Assembly: GCA_002007465.1 (NCBI GenBank)
Contig: LNAC01000137.1
Coordinates: 2,650,026-2,714,025, forward strand
DNA from: Ailurus styani
Lineage: Eukaryota > Chordata > Mammalia > Carnivora > Ailuridae
Direction: 5' to 3'
DNA: 64,000 bases
Positions 23,901 through 33,650 of this stretch are shown piece by piece. Under the pieces are notes generated by a model. It searched no databases and was not told the origin of the DNA. It worked only from the letters and a program-made list of their open reading frames with translations. Position numbers and translations under genes: made by a program. The number at the start of each line of letters is the position of its first letter. The stretch's first letter is position 1.

Positions 23901-24051
23901 CTGCTCTGTCCAGTGCGGTAGCCACCAGCCACGTGTGGCTACTGAACACCTGAAATGTGGCTAGTGGGACTGAGGAACTGAAGTGTACATTTTGATTAGT
24001 TTTGGTTAATTAGCCATGTGCGGCTAGTGGCTAGTGTATTGGACAGCACAG
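23901..24051. repeat. Palindromic DNA transposon (GTGGCTA family)
   Basis: Short element with diverged terminal inverted repeats (ctgctctgtccagtgcggtagcc at left, ctagtgtattggacagcacag at right). Its arms, cacgtgtggctactgaaca and ccatgtgcggctagtggcta, form a large imperfect palindrome. This is a common non-autonomous mammalian DNA transposon; I do not name the exact MER family. A second copy lies at 52,251-52,973. Confidence 0.7.
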
Positions 24052-24329
24052 ATTTTTGAAAGACAGCATTGATGTTTTTTTTTAATTGGAATCCACTGTG
24101 AGAAGCACATTTTATATTGTTCTACAGCACAGATACACAATGCATGCCCAAGCAAACTGCCCACCTAACGTCAGAACTTTGCCAAACATTTAGCTGACTA
24201 CAAGCCGTGCATGCTGGTAATTTCTATTTCGTTCTGTTCTGTTTCATTTTTTTAAAAGGCTGGTGCTGACTTGATAAATTGGTTTTTGTGACTTGCTGGT
24301 GGGTTACGAGCCCCAGGTTTAAGAACATT
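24052..24329. other. No gene seen
   Basis: Unique sequence; nothing recognised. Confidence 0.5.
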
Positions 24330-24765
24330 GCCATCCGTATGTTATCTGCCCCGTACCTCCAGCCCTTCCTTCTACCTTTGTTTTCCAGTCTCTGCATCTG
24401 CCCTGGTTGCAGGATCTTTGCATTGGCTGTTCCCTCTGCCTGGTGTGCTTTTCCCTATGTCATCTCATGACTGCATTTCTCAAATCCTCAGATTTCTGCT
24501 CTAATGTTCACCAAAGATTTCCCCAGTAATAGCCTTACTGGGGTGCTCTGGGAGGCTCCCCAATCCTCTTATCCTGGCTTGTTTTTTTCTGCAGCAATGT
24601 TCAAAATCTGATTCAGGTGTCATTTGTGTATTGTCTGCCTCCCCAGCTAGAATATCAGCCCCATGAAGTCAGGGACTGCTTTGTTGGCTGGTATATCTCA
24701 GCATCTAAACTAGGCTTTTAATAAGTATTTATTGAATAATAAAAATTTATTGAATAATTGAATGG
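24330..24765 (+). repeat. LINE L2 3' region, sense
   Basis: Strong L2 order: 'ttgcattggctgttccctctgcctgg', 'gctctaatgttcacc', 'tgtctgcctccccagctagaat', 'agtcagggactgctttgtt', then 'taagtatttattgaataa'. Confidence 0.9.
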
Positions 24766-26224
24766 ACATGGCCCCAGGCCCTTGCTGAGATTTTTTTGTT
24801 ATGACTTTATATGCTGAGAGGTGTGTGGGAGCTTTCATTCATTCCTTTGGAGATACCGAGTTCATCCTAGTGGCCTGGCTCGTGCTCTGGGCACAGGAGA
24901 TGCATACCGTAGAGGAGAAGGTAGACACATCCTTAGCCTTTTGAAAATCTTAATTGGTGTCTGGGACTCCGCTGTGTATGGGTCCAGGAATGCGGTGCTG
25001 GAGGTTGTCTGGACAGGCACCAGACAACGAGAGGAGTCCAGTGGAGATTTTGCACTTCCCAAAAGTAAAAGCGGCCCTTCGTAGAGCCACTGAATGGTGG
25101 GGCCAGCACTGCAGGGAGGCCTGGGAAGAGAAGCAGACAGCATTTGATAGGGACCACTGGGGTGCTGGTGAGATGTCCCGTCTTAGCCAACGTTATAGCC
25201 TATGAGAGTCTAAGATTAGACCTCAGGACTCAGCTTCCATTCCAGAAGCTCCCCGTGCATCTCTTTATGGTTTTCTTTTGCATTTGCCTCTCAGCGTAAA
25301 AATAAAAAGGCCCACCTTAAAAAAAAAAAAGATTGTTGCTTCAGGGCTGAGTGACTGAGCTTTATGAGAACTGAGTAATGGGCTCGGCGGATAGCTATCT
25401 AATTATAATCATACCTTGCAATTTTTATTAGCTAGTCTTTCTACCTGATGGTTTCTGCTTCCACTATGGATATGTTGGTGGTTCTTGAATCCATTCTGAA
25501 GGCACAAAGTGTTTCTATTCTTGGTGTATTTTCCCTCATCTTTCCTTAGAGTCAGATTTATTATTCCTTACACTTCTCCCCTGTCCTTCATTAGAGAGTC
25601 ATCAGGAAGGTGCTGTTTTTTCTCCTTTGTTGAGTGTACACACTAAATATAATTTGTTGAATGGCTTTCTTTTTTTCAACAGGATGTCTTCAAAGAGAGC
25701 TTATCCTCGTATTAAGCCTCCATGTAATAAACAGTGGAGCTGAGCCAATGCGTCCAAAACATCGGAGCCATCTCTTTATATTGTACACTCGAGCTTTTCG
25801 ATGCATCAGTTTTACAGTACATCATCTGACACTATTTGTGATAAACATTCCCCAGTGATTAAATCATCATTCTGTGATCTTATGCACAAGAAAGAGCATC
25901 CACAAAGCTAACTCCCTACTCAACGAGCTCATGTTAAGAGTCCCGGCTTGTAGATCATAAACCTTTTATTCATTTTGATTGAGCTGTTCTAAAGAGGCCA
26001 TGCGGATTTTCATAAAACAGTTTTATGTAAGAAGTACCTTTTTCTTTTCCCTTCTTAGGGAGAGACAGAGAGAGCGAGGATTGAACCGCCTGGTGGGGAA
26101 AACCAGGAAATGGACCCTGAAGTAAATGAGAAGCTGTGCCTTGATGGTCGTGGTTAATAAATATCTACAGTGAAGTCCTGAGCTGCAGCTCTGCAGTTTT
26201 GTTAGCATAAACGTTTCATAACCG
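24766..26224. other. No gene seen
   Basis: Unique sequence. The open frames at 24,821-25,205 lie in overlapping registers on both strands and have no recognised domain. AT-rich blocks near 25,390-25,440 and 25,860-26,020 lack repeat character and could be conserved non-coding sequence. Confidence 0.45.
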
Positions 26225-26600
26225 CAGAATGCTTGATGAGCTCGTGGGGCAGGTGACTGGCGCAGCGTCCGGAGCGGGAGGAAACTGCGCTTGCGCTCGC
26301 ACGCGTTGGGGATGGGCGTCTGCAGGCGGCGCGGTTTTCTTTTAACCGAGTTCATGCAGTGGTCCCAGCTGGGATTTTGACTGCTCTCCACGGATGGAGC
26401 CCGTGGGAGGGTGACAAGGGACCCTCTAGCCCTGCGGAATCACGATTTACAGCCTGAAGTGAGGCTAAAGCTGATAGTTTTTGTTTTAAATAATGCCTAG
26501 TTAGCTCTGCAAACCAGCGAGCCCGAGCCGTCCTCCTGCCAGAGCCCCTCTGGAGGACGGTGGAGGTGCTCGGGGGAAGCGCATGAGCTCCCTCCGCTGG
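26225..26600. promoter_or_regulatory. CpG-rich cluster, possible small CpG island
   Basis: Between about 26,225 and 26,345 there are roughly sixteen CpG dinucleotides, including CACGCG and GGCGGCGCGG. Lower-density CpGs continue to about 26,600. The flanks are CpG-poor, as is usual for mammalian bulk DNA. Such clusters often mark unmethylated promoters or enhancers. No first exon or known gene start was recognised on either strand. The minus-strand frame at 26,352-26,825 is GC-driven and unsupported. Confidence 0.4.
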
Positions 26601-26864
26601 CATGTGGGCCCCCAAAGGCCCTCTTCTCAGGCAGGGGACTGCACCAAGGGAAGTTTCGACTGGGTGGCTGCCGAGGAGGAAAGGGAAGGCACAGGGAGCG
26701 TGTAGGGGAGAGGAGAGGCAGGGGCTGGAGCACACCAGTGGGGTGGGGGTGGGGAGCAGATCGGAGAGGGGAGCCCAGCCGGTGGGGAGACGGTGTCCTG
26801 CTACAGGGCTTTTAGACTTCTGCAATTATGTGATTTCTTGCCGCTCCAAGTGTGGGCTGTGGGC
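26601..26864. other. No gene seen; GC-rich
   Basis: GC-rich unique sequence continuing from the CpG cluster. Open frames on both strands are composition effects. Confidence 0.5.
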
Positions 26865-27000
26865 TGGTAGCAATAGCATCACCTGGGAGCTTGTTTCAAA
26901 TGCAGAAGCCTAGGCCTTGACTCAGGCTTCTGGATTCCGAATCTTCACGTTCACAGGACCTCCAGGTGACTCGCCTGCACATCAGTGCTTGAGAAGTGCT
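26865..27000 (+). repeat. MER20-like hAT element
   Basis: 'agcaatagcatcacctgggagcttgtttcaaatgcag' is the MER20 5' half. Diverged 'actcaggcttctggattc' and 'tccaggtgac' follow in order. Confidence 0.75.
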
Positions 27001-27230
27001 GAATAGGCACTTCCATTTTAATATCTTTACAGACCCTTGATCAAGCATTAAATGACTTACAAAGCAGATTAGTAAGTCATTCCAAACATGTTGGTTTGCA
27101 GCCTCCTCCCACCCCCATATTTTAGGCAAGAAAGGACGGAATCACAACAGTGTGAGGTTGGCCAGGAATGGAGTTAGTGGGAATTTTAAGGCAGTTTGGG
27201 CCATGACACACCATTGCCGGTATCACCTCA
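27001..27230. other. No gene seen
   Basis: Unique sequence between two MER20 copies in opposite orientation. Confidence 0.5.
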
Positions 27231-27234
27231 GAGC

Positions 27235-27400
27235 GGTGATTTTCAGACTTGAGCGTCAGAATTACATGAGGGCTTGTTAAAATGCCTGGATCCCACCCCA
27301 GAGTTCCCGATTCAGTAGATAGGGGCTGAGAATTTGTGTTTCTAGCAGGTTCCCAGGTGATGCTGTTCATGGCCTGGGGACCTCACTTTGACGAGTGTAA
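27235..27400 (-). repeat. MER20 hAT element, antisense
   Basis: 'tgattttcagacttgagcgtcagaattac' through 'gagggcttgttaaaatgcctgg', 'agagttcccgattcagtag', 'gagaatttgtgtttctagcag' and 'gttcccaggtgatgctg' follows reverse MER20 closely. Confidence 0.85.
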
Positions 27401-28129
27401 TTCTGATCATGGCAATTGCATGGTGCTTGTTTGTGTGATCCCTGCCCCACGAAGTCTATGTTCTGGACCCACGCTTGGCCTCCTCTCCTGCTGGGTCTCT
27501 CACCATACCTCTTTACTACTGATTCTCAGAGTGTTGTCCACAATCCACCCATACCTGCGGTCCCCAGAGTCCACTCTCTCGACCTTCTGAATCCCTCGGA
27601 GTGGGACACAGGATACTTCGTGAGCATCGCAGGAGGGACTCTTAGACGCACATAGGATAAACAGCCATTGCCTCGTGTGCTTTTACCCAAATGCATTACA
27701 TTCTTTGTTGTTAGGGTGTGTTCTGCCCTTTTCTTGGCCCTTTGGCACTTGGCTTGGGCCACCGCCGCACGGGGAGTGCCTTTCCCCATCCGCTCACTTG
27801 CTAAAATTCCCTTGTTTTTCCAATCTTCCTCAGAATCTATGTCCTTCTGACCCCTCTAGCTGTATGTGATCCCTAGACAGTTCTTGTCTTTTAAAATAAG
27901 CTCTTTAAAATGAGATGTCAGTCCTTATATCTCACTTAATTGTAAGATGCCTTTCTATTCCTCCCCAAGCCCCCTGCTCTTTCTGAGTTGAATTTATAGT
28001 ATATGGCACAGGTGGCCTGTAGTGAGGTGTAGGTCAGTGGACGTTGCCATGAAAAACAAGAAAAAGAGTAAGAAAAACTTATGACTTCTCAAAGTTGTTA
28101 AGTATTAAAAACTTAATGGTATGTGACAC
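27401..28129. other. No gene seen
   Basis: Unique CT-rich sequence. A short MER-like piece is possible near 27,520 ('ctgattctcagagtgttgtcc'). Confidence 0.45.
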
Positions 28130-28290
28130 AAAACAGTGCTGTCCCTAATGTTGTTAAGTATGTGATTAGATCCCCTATTGATTGTAGGCTCTTGGATGGC
28201 TGAGACTGTCTTATATTCATCATATTGGTCCCCCATGTACCTAGCTTATAGTAAGTGTTCAATAAATATTAGTTGAATGATGTAAATGTG
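28130..28290 (+). repeat. LINE L2 3' end, sense
   Basis: 'ttgattgtaggctcttggatggctgagactgtctt' and 'acctagcttatagtaagtgttcaataaatattagttgaatga' match the L2 terminus. Confidence 0.85.
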
Positions 28291-28835
28291 ATTTAACTAT
28301 CTCTGGGTAAAGTTGATACCATCCCTTTTCTGCTTTGGTCACTTACTGCATGTAGAAATACATACCCTGCTTTGGATGCTGATGAGAAGGGCAAATAGAA
28401 GAGATTCAGCTAGGAAAACGATAATCTTCATTCAAGCTTTAAATGCACATAGCTCTCTAGAGCCAACACTGTTTCTGCAGAATCCTGGATGTGTGTAGGA
28501 CTCAGAATGGGGAGGAGGAGGGAGATGGGGTTGGGGGAAGGGCTGCCCTCCTGGACTTTGCTAGAAGGGCATGGGGAAATCCTAAACTCCTCTAGCCCAG
28601 AGACATTGGATCTCCAGTATCTTTGCATCCCAGGTACTTAGAATAGAAAGCAGGCTGGGAGTCAGTGCTTGCTGAATGAAGGAAAGAGTGAGTCAATGAA
28701 TGAATGAATGAATGAATGAAATTGTGACTTTGAGTTCCTGTCCATGTATCAAATCTTGACCTCCTTATGTCTCATTTGCTTCATTTTTAGGGTAGGGGTC
28801 TTATGATATACTCTAACTTATCTCAAGGAATTTTT
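28291..28835. other. No gene seen; GAAT microsatellite
   Basis: Unique sequence with a (GAAT)n microsatellite at 28,694-28,720. The target-site copy of the following L1 lies at 28,818-28,835. Confidence 0.6.
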
Positions 28836-29288
28836 TATTTTTTATTTTTTTAAATTTTTATTTATTTTATTTATTTTTTTATTCTTTTCCCCAGGGGTAC
28901 AGGTCTGTGAATCATCAGGCTTACATCTTTCACAGNAAATTTTTATTTATTTTATTTATTTTTTTATCTTTTCCCCAGGGGTACAGGTCTGTGAATCATC
29001 AGGCTTACATCTTTCACAGCATTCACCAAAGCACAAACCCACCCCAATGTCCATAACCCATCCACCCTATCCCTACCCTCCCACCCCCCAGTAACCCTCA
29101 GTTTGTTTTGTGAGATTAGGAGTCTCTTATGGTTTGTCTCCTTCCCCATCCCATCTTGTTTCATTATTTTTCCCTCCCTACCCCCTACGACCCCCCACCC
29201 TGACTCTCAAGTTCCTCATATCGGAGAAATCATATGATAATTGTCTTTCTCTGACTGACTTATTTCGCTCCGCATAATACCCTCCAGT
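28836..29288 (-). mobile_element. Young carnivore L1, 5'-truncated, antisense
   Basis: Only the 3' end of an L1 is present. The A-rich tail is at left (T-rich on plus) and the 5' truncation lies near 'cataataccctccag'. An 18-base TSD (ttatctcaaggaattttt) lies at 28,818-28,835 and 29,289-29,306. Segments such as 'gataattgtctttctctgactgacttatt' are typical of carnivore L1 3' ends. Near its 3' end an 84-base segment is duplicated around a single N (see findings). Confidence 0.92.
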
Positions 29289-29306
29289 TTATCTCAAGGA
29301 ATTTTT

Positions 29307-29744
29307 GAGAACCCAAGATGATTTAATTAATCTGAGAGCACTATTTAAAGTGTTACATATGCTTTATTACTTAGATCATATGAGAACTTTTTCTGTGCTT
29401 CCTAAAGACAGCTCTTCTTGGTTCTGAAGATCTGTTTTAAAACTTTGTCAATTAGGGGACTCTTGGTTTTTCTTGGTTAGCTCATTCTCTGCTGATTTGC
29501 TCTGTATGTACAGCAAATGAAGTGCAGGTTTTGGAAGTGTTTCTGTGTCACCGTGGTATATGGAGGGATCTTCCTGCTAATACTTGTTTCTCTGACAGCT
29601 ATATTTCACACTTTGTACTGTGGCTTTCTTCGAGGAAACTCCGGCTTATAAGAATGATTTGTTGTGGCATTTCCTTTTGAGACATAAACTTTGAAATGAG
29701 ATAAATACACAGTAGAGACATCTGGGTACAGTAGTTAGAGTGGG
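29307..29744. other. No gene seen
   Basis: Unique sequence; nothing recognised. Confidence 0.5.
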
Positions 29745-29830
29745 AGGAAATCAGCATTTGGATTTGGATCACCTGTGTTCAAGTCCTGACTCTGTCCTTC
29801 ATTTGCAATATGTATGATCTTGGGCATTTA
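29745..29830 (+). repeat. MIR SINE fragment, sense
   Basis: 'cacctgtgttcaagtcctgactctgtcc' and 'tatgatcttgggcattta' are MIR core blocks. Confidence 0.75.
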
Positions 29831-30072
29831 TTTCTTTTGTAATATTTTAATTTTATCTTGTAATATTTTATGATGGAGAATTTAAAAAATACACAAAATA
29901 TGCAAAATAGTATAATAACCCCCCCCCATTTACCCATCACTCAGCTTCCATGAAGTGATGACTTCATTTTAATTGATGACCAGGTTGTTTTAGTGGTAAC
30001 AGCATCTACTCTTCCCCCACTGTAATTTTTAATAAAATGCAAGATGTTATATTCTTTCATTCATGGATCTTT

Positions 30073-30275
30073 CAAGGTTTACTGATTTATTTTGAGAGAG
30101 AGAGTGCATGCTTGAGCAGGGGGAAGGGCAGAGAGAGGAAGGGGTAGAGAACCTCAAACAGACTCCTTGCTGAACATGGAGCCTGATTCAGTGTTCAATC
30201 TCATGACTCTGAGATAATGATCTGAGCCAGAATCAAGAACTGGACCCTCAACCAAATGAGCTACCCAGGTGCCTC
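30073..30275 (-). mobile_element. Can-SINE, older, antisense
   Basis: Diverged SINE with tail remnant 'actgatttattttgagagag' and head 'gagctacccaggtgcc'. Imperfect TSDs starting 'tcattcatgg' lie at 30,057 and 30,276. Confidence 0.88.
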
Positions 30276-30306
30276 TCATTCATGGGTATCTCTAAAAAGA
30301 TAAGGA

Positions 30307-30440
30307 TTATTTATTTATTTTAAGTAGGCTCCATGCCTATCATGGAGCCCAGTGTTGGGCTTGAATTCATGATCCTGAGATAGAGACCTGAGCTGAAATC
30401 AAGAGTCAAACACTTAAGCAACTGAGCCACCAAGGCACAC
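30307..30440 (-). mobile_element. Short Can-SINE abutting the RPS3 retrocopy
   Basis: About 134 bases. The tail 'attatttatttattttaag' is at left and the head 'gagccaccaaggcacac' at right, without the usual long CT tract. Its head touches the A-rich 3' tail of the RPS3 copy, and both elements point the same way. Confidence 0.88.
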
Positions 30441-31296
30441 TTTATTTTTTAATTTTTAAAATTTTAATTTTTTCTTCTTCAAGGATTTTCTTAAAGGTCT
30501 TTACAGAGCAAATCCAGACTCCAGATCCAGCTGCCAAGGAGACCCGTGGGTATACCATGTTATACCGTGGGTTCCAGCTGTGGCTTGGCAGTGGCTCTGG
30601 CTTACCACCCTTCTGTTCCGAGATGGCGGTGGTGGGCGGTGTCTCCTCTTTGAGATCCATAATGCTCACATGATCAGGCCAGGGCCTCTTCGGGCCAGTC
30701 TTAGCACTTGGATCCCAGGAAAGCATGATCCTCACTTTGATGCCCAACACACCCTCTCTGAGCAGTTCACGGCATGCAGCACTGTCAACATAATAGTTCT
30801 CAGGGGCCCCACTATGAATCAGCAAGTCATCCACAAACTCCATAAATTCAGCCCTGTCTCCTTGGAGTTTCCAGACACCACAACCTCAGAGCCTTTGGCC
30901 CACTCTCCATGCTGAACTGCAGGGCCCCCCCGACAGCAAGGCCTCCTAGGAGTTGGTAACACAGAGACTCGGCCTGGACCATAGCATACAGACCTCTTGT
31001 GGCCTCCTTTTCAGCATGGAGCTCTGTGGTGCCCTCAGGGAAGCCAAACCTCTTCTGAACCACAGCAGTTGATTCCCAGATCTGCCTGTCCTTCTCACCA
31101 AGGACATTCTGCGTCCTGGTGGCCAAGATGATGATTTCTGTCTTGGTTGGTGTACCTTGGACCTCAACCCCGGAGTGACCATCTTCAGCCAGCTCCCAAG
31201 TGAGAAACTCATTCAGTTCAGCTCTGAAGATGCCATCAGTGACAAACTTCCTCTTCTTGGAAATTTGCACCATCGTCTTGCCGCCGAAAGGAAAGC
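30441..31296 (-). pseudogene. RPS3P: RPS3 processed pseudogene, full length
   Basis: Intronless copy of ribosomal protein S3, a 40S subunit protein with an N-terminal KH domain. The minus-strand start codon is at 31,271-31,273, preceded by a short 5' UTR resembling the RPS3 TOP-type leader (CTTTCCTTTCGGCGGCAAG). The N-terminal half is readable ([44 protein letters not shown]). A four-codon in-frame deletion follows LLGGLAV. Two single-base deletions in G runs, near 30,900 and 30,871, then shift the frame, and a stop follows at about 30,848. A new frame continues with [28 protein letters not shown] and EQKGGKPEP. The natural stop is out of frame. The 3' UTR and an A-rich tail (30,441-30,480) are present, and the AATAAA-type signal reads AAGAAA. 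It cannot encode intact RPS3. Confidence 0.96.
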
Positions 31297-31361
31297 AGAT
31301 AAAGACTTTTAAAAACACAACTAAAATGTCATTATCACATCTGAACAAATGAGTAATTCTT

Positions 31362-31553
31362 TTTTTTTTTTAAGATTTTTTTTTTATTTGACAGAGAGAG
31401 AGATCACAACCAGGCAGAGAGGCAGGCAGAGAGGAGGAAGCAGGCTCCCCATCGAGCAGGGAGCCCACTGCGGGGCTCGATCCCAGGACCCTGAGATCAT
31501 GACCTGAGCCGAAGGCAAGAGGCTTTAACCCACTGAACCACCCAGGCACCCCC
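31362..31553 (-). mobile_element. Can-SINE, young, antisense
   Basis: T-rich tail at left and 'gaaccacccaggcacccc' head at right, with the CTTTAACCCACTGA diagnostic. The 15-base TSD (aaatgagtaattctt / aaataagtaattctt, one mismatch) lies at 31,347-31,361 and 31,554-31,568. Confidence 0.96.
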
Positions 31554-31864
31554 AAATAAGTAATTCTTAAAAGAATACAATGTTATACATTTTCTATTTT
31601 CTTTTACAGTTTGTTTGAAATAGGATCCAGTCAGCCCCACATCTGCTATTTGTAAAAATTTCTTCTAAGCATCTTTTAATCTATAGATTCTCCATTATTT
31701 CTCTTTCTCTTTCTCTTTATCATATAAAAGTGCAAGGGGAAAAGAAAGCAAGTTGTTTGCTTATGGAATTTGTAGGCTTGGATTTTGCTGATTATATCTT
31801 TGGCATATATTCTGTAAATTACAGGCATGACCAGATTTAGGCTAGGGTTTTGGTTTTTTATCTT

Positions 31865-32300
31865 GGGCATGTTATTTCCTCCTTCTGACCTCTGTGCAAT
31901 GGGATGCATACTACCCATCTCATAGCTGTTGTGAAATTAGAAAAGAGAATATCCAGGGATGGATCACGTCCACACCTTAGAAAGAGCAGTTGTCATGATG
32001 ATTGGATTATGCTTTTTGTTTGCATTAGGGGCCTGGGCCCCAGGGAGCTGTTTTCCTCCCACACTGTTCAGACTTAATATTACAGCCGGTGCTAAGTCAG
32101 GAGCCTGAGCATCAGGTGGGCTAGGGGTCCTGCTCTATTATATGAGGCTTGACAGGAGTCAAAGTACTTCAACTCTCCGAGCTTTCCTCATTTCCTCAAA
32201 TGCAGCAAATAACATATATTCTCAGAATTCTGAGAATAGAGATGATGCATGGAAAGAACCTTGAGCATAGCTGATGGTCAAGGTTGATGATTTTTGTTAT
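31865..32300 (+). repeat. MIR-like fragments, sense
   Basis: Two stretches have MIR 3'-half order: 'cctctgtgcaatgggatgcatactacccatctcatagctgttgtga', then 'cctcatttcctcaaatgcag...gatgcatggaaagaaccttgagcatagctg'. They are separated by unassigned sequence and are moderately diverged. Confidence 0.6.
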
Positions 32301-32479
32301 TGATATTTTTGATATCTGAGTTCTCATGTGGGACTTCGGGGCACTTAGGTTGTAAAGAGACTCTGAAGTATGGCTGAGGGGAGCAACTAAAACCCTTCTT
32401 TTCCTCTTTTAAGCATATTTGGGGATAAAATAACCTACAATATAATCAAAAGAAAGAAAGAAAAGTAAACCCTTTGGGT
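32301..32479. other. No gene seen
   Basis: Short unique stretch. Confidence 0.5.
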
Positions 32480-33150
32480 GCTGAGTATAATTACATTTAT
32501 TGGTGTACAGATGTTGGAATGTGAATGGAAACATCTGCTTACTTCCACTATGACCAGGAGAAAGGTTGGGGTTCTCTTCTGTATCAAACATGATAGGGGT
32601 GCAAAACTGGGCAAACACCACCTTCGTCAAAAGGTCAAGGGTGACAGCACCAGGAAGGAGATGTATCAACTCTTTTGTGATGTGCCCCATGTTTCGATGC
32701 ACCAAGAAGGGTGAAACATCCTCTCTGGGGGATTCTTACTCAAAATGCACAATCTCACACTATCATGAGAAAACATCAGACACCCCCAAATTGAGGGATA
32801 TTCTGCAAGAGACCAGTTCTCTTGGCCAGTGTCACAGCTGTGAAAGACAAAGACTGAGGAACTGTCACAGGTTGGCAGAGGTTAACAAGACTTGAGAACT
32901 AAATGCAGGTTAGGATTGGATCCTGCATGAGAAAAAGAACATCAGAGGCAAAACTGGCAGCACTCACATAAGGTCTGTCAAGTCATTCATAGTAACTTAC
33001 CGGTGTTATTTTCCTGGTTCGGGCAGTTGTATCACAATTATGTAAGTTGTTAACATTGGAGGAAACTGGCTGAAGGATACTGAACCCTCTGTCCTGTTTT
33101 TGTGATGTTCTGGAAGTCTAAAATTCTTTCAAAAGTTAAAAACACAAGAA
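32480..33150 (+). repeat. Old L1 3' region, sense
   Basis: The segments 'cagctgtgaaagacaaagactgaggaactgtcacag', 'ttggatcctgcatgagaaaaagaacat' and 'tatgtaagttgttaacattggagg', ending '...gtctaaaattctttcaaaagttaaaaac', match an L1M 3' end with an A-rich terminus. ORFs here are not coding. Confidence 0.75.
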
Positions 33151-33429
33151 TGGGATGCATGGCAGCGTTTGTGAAGTGTACTGTTTTCTAGAAAGTGGAG
33201 TATGCTTCTTTTCTGCTCATTAACTTCGGAGCTAGAAATACCAGCGTACCCTTGAGCTAAAGCAGTCAAGGTCTGTCTGGACTGGTGAAGTTCCTCACTG
33301 TACAGCGAGAGGGAGTTGTGCTAACTCTTCGAGGTTCCCCGGAGACCATCCGAGCACACAGGTGTTCAGGCCCCCGGATGGATGGCATTTTGGTGGTATC
33401 ATCTTTCATCCAGTTGATCTGGCGGATCT
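33151..33429. other. No gene seen
   Basis: Unique sequence; nothing recognised. Confidence 0.5.
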
Positions 33430-33650
33430 GACTAGCTAATAATGATAGTTACTGCCTTAGATTGGGTGCCTGTTATATGCTTGAAACTTGAGTTGCTAAG
33501 TGCTTATCATCAATCCTTATCACATCTTTGGAAGGCAGGTGATAGTTCCCCCATTTTATGATACATCTCCGAGAGACTCATTTGCCCAAGGTCACTCAGC
33601 TGGAGTGGAAATCTGACTCTAAAGCTCAGACTCCGACAGCTGAGCCATTC
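33430..33650 (-). repeat. MIR SINE, antisense
   Basis: 'gggtgcctgttatatgc', 'aatccttatcacatctttggaag', 'cccccattttatgatac' and 'tttgcccaaggtcactcagctgg' are in antisense MIR order. Confidence 0.88.

Larger units (their letters stand above)
29835..31720. repeat. Old L1 3'-UTR-like host, split by four insertions
   Basis: Remaining pieces lie at about 29,835-30,072, 30,276-30,306, 31,297-31,361 and 31,569-31,720. Joined in order they follow the L1M 3'-UTR pattern: 'tttacccatcactcagcttcc', 'tatctctaaaaagataagga', 'cttttaaaaacacaac', 'cttttacagtttgtttgaaataggatcc', then 'atcttttaatctatag'. The insertions are three Can-SINEs and the RPS3 retrocopy. Confidence 0.75.

Noticed and set aside
26352..26825. 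157-codon minus-strand frame in GC-rich DNA
   Set aside because: GC-rich sequence has few stop codons. No recognisable protein, no clear splice signals, and competing frames on the other strand.
28694..28720. CRISPR-like or other regularly spaced repeat array
   Set aside because: It is a simple GAAT microsatellite. No spaced direct repeats occur in the window, and the genome is mammalian.
30848..31348. Functional RPS3 retrogene
   Set aside because: Two single-base deletions, a four-codon deletion and loss of the natural stop prevent an intact S3 protein.
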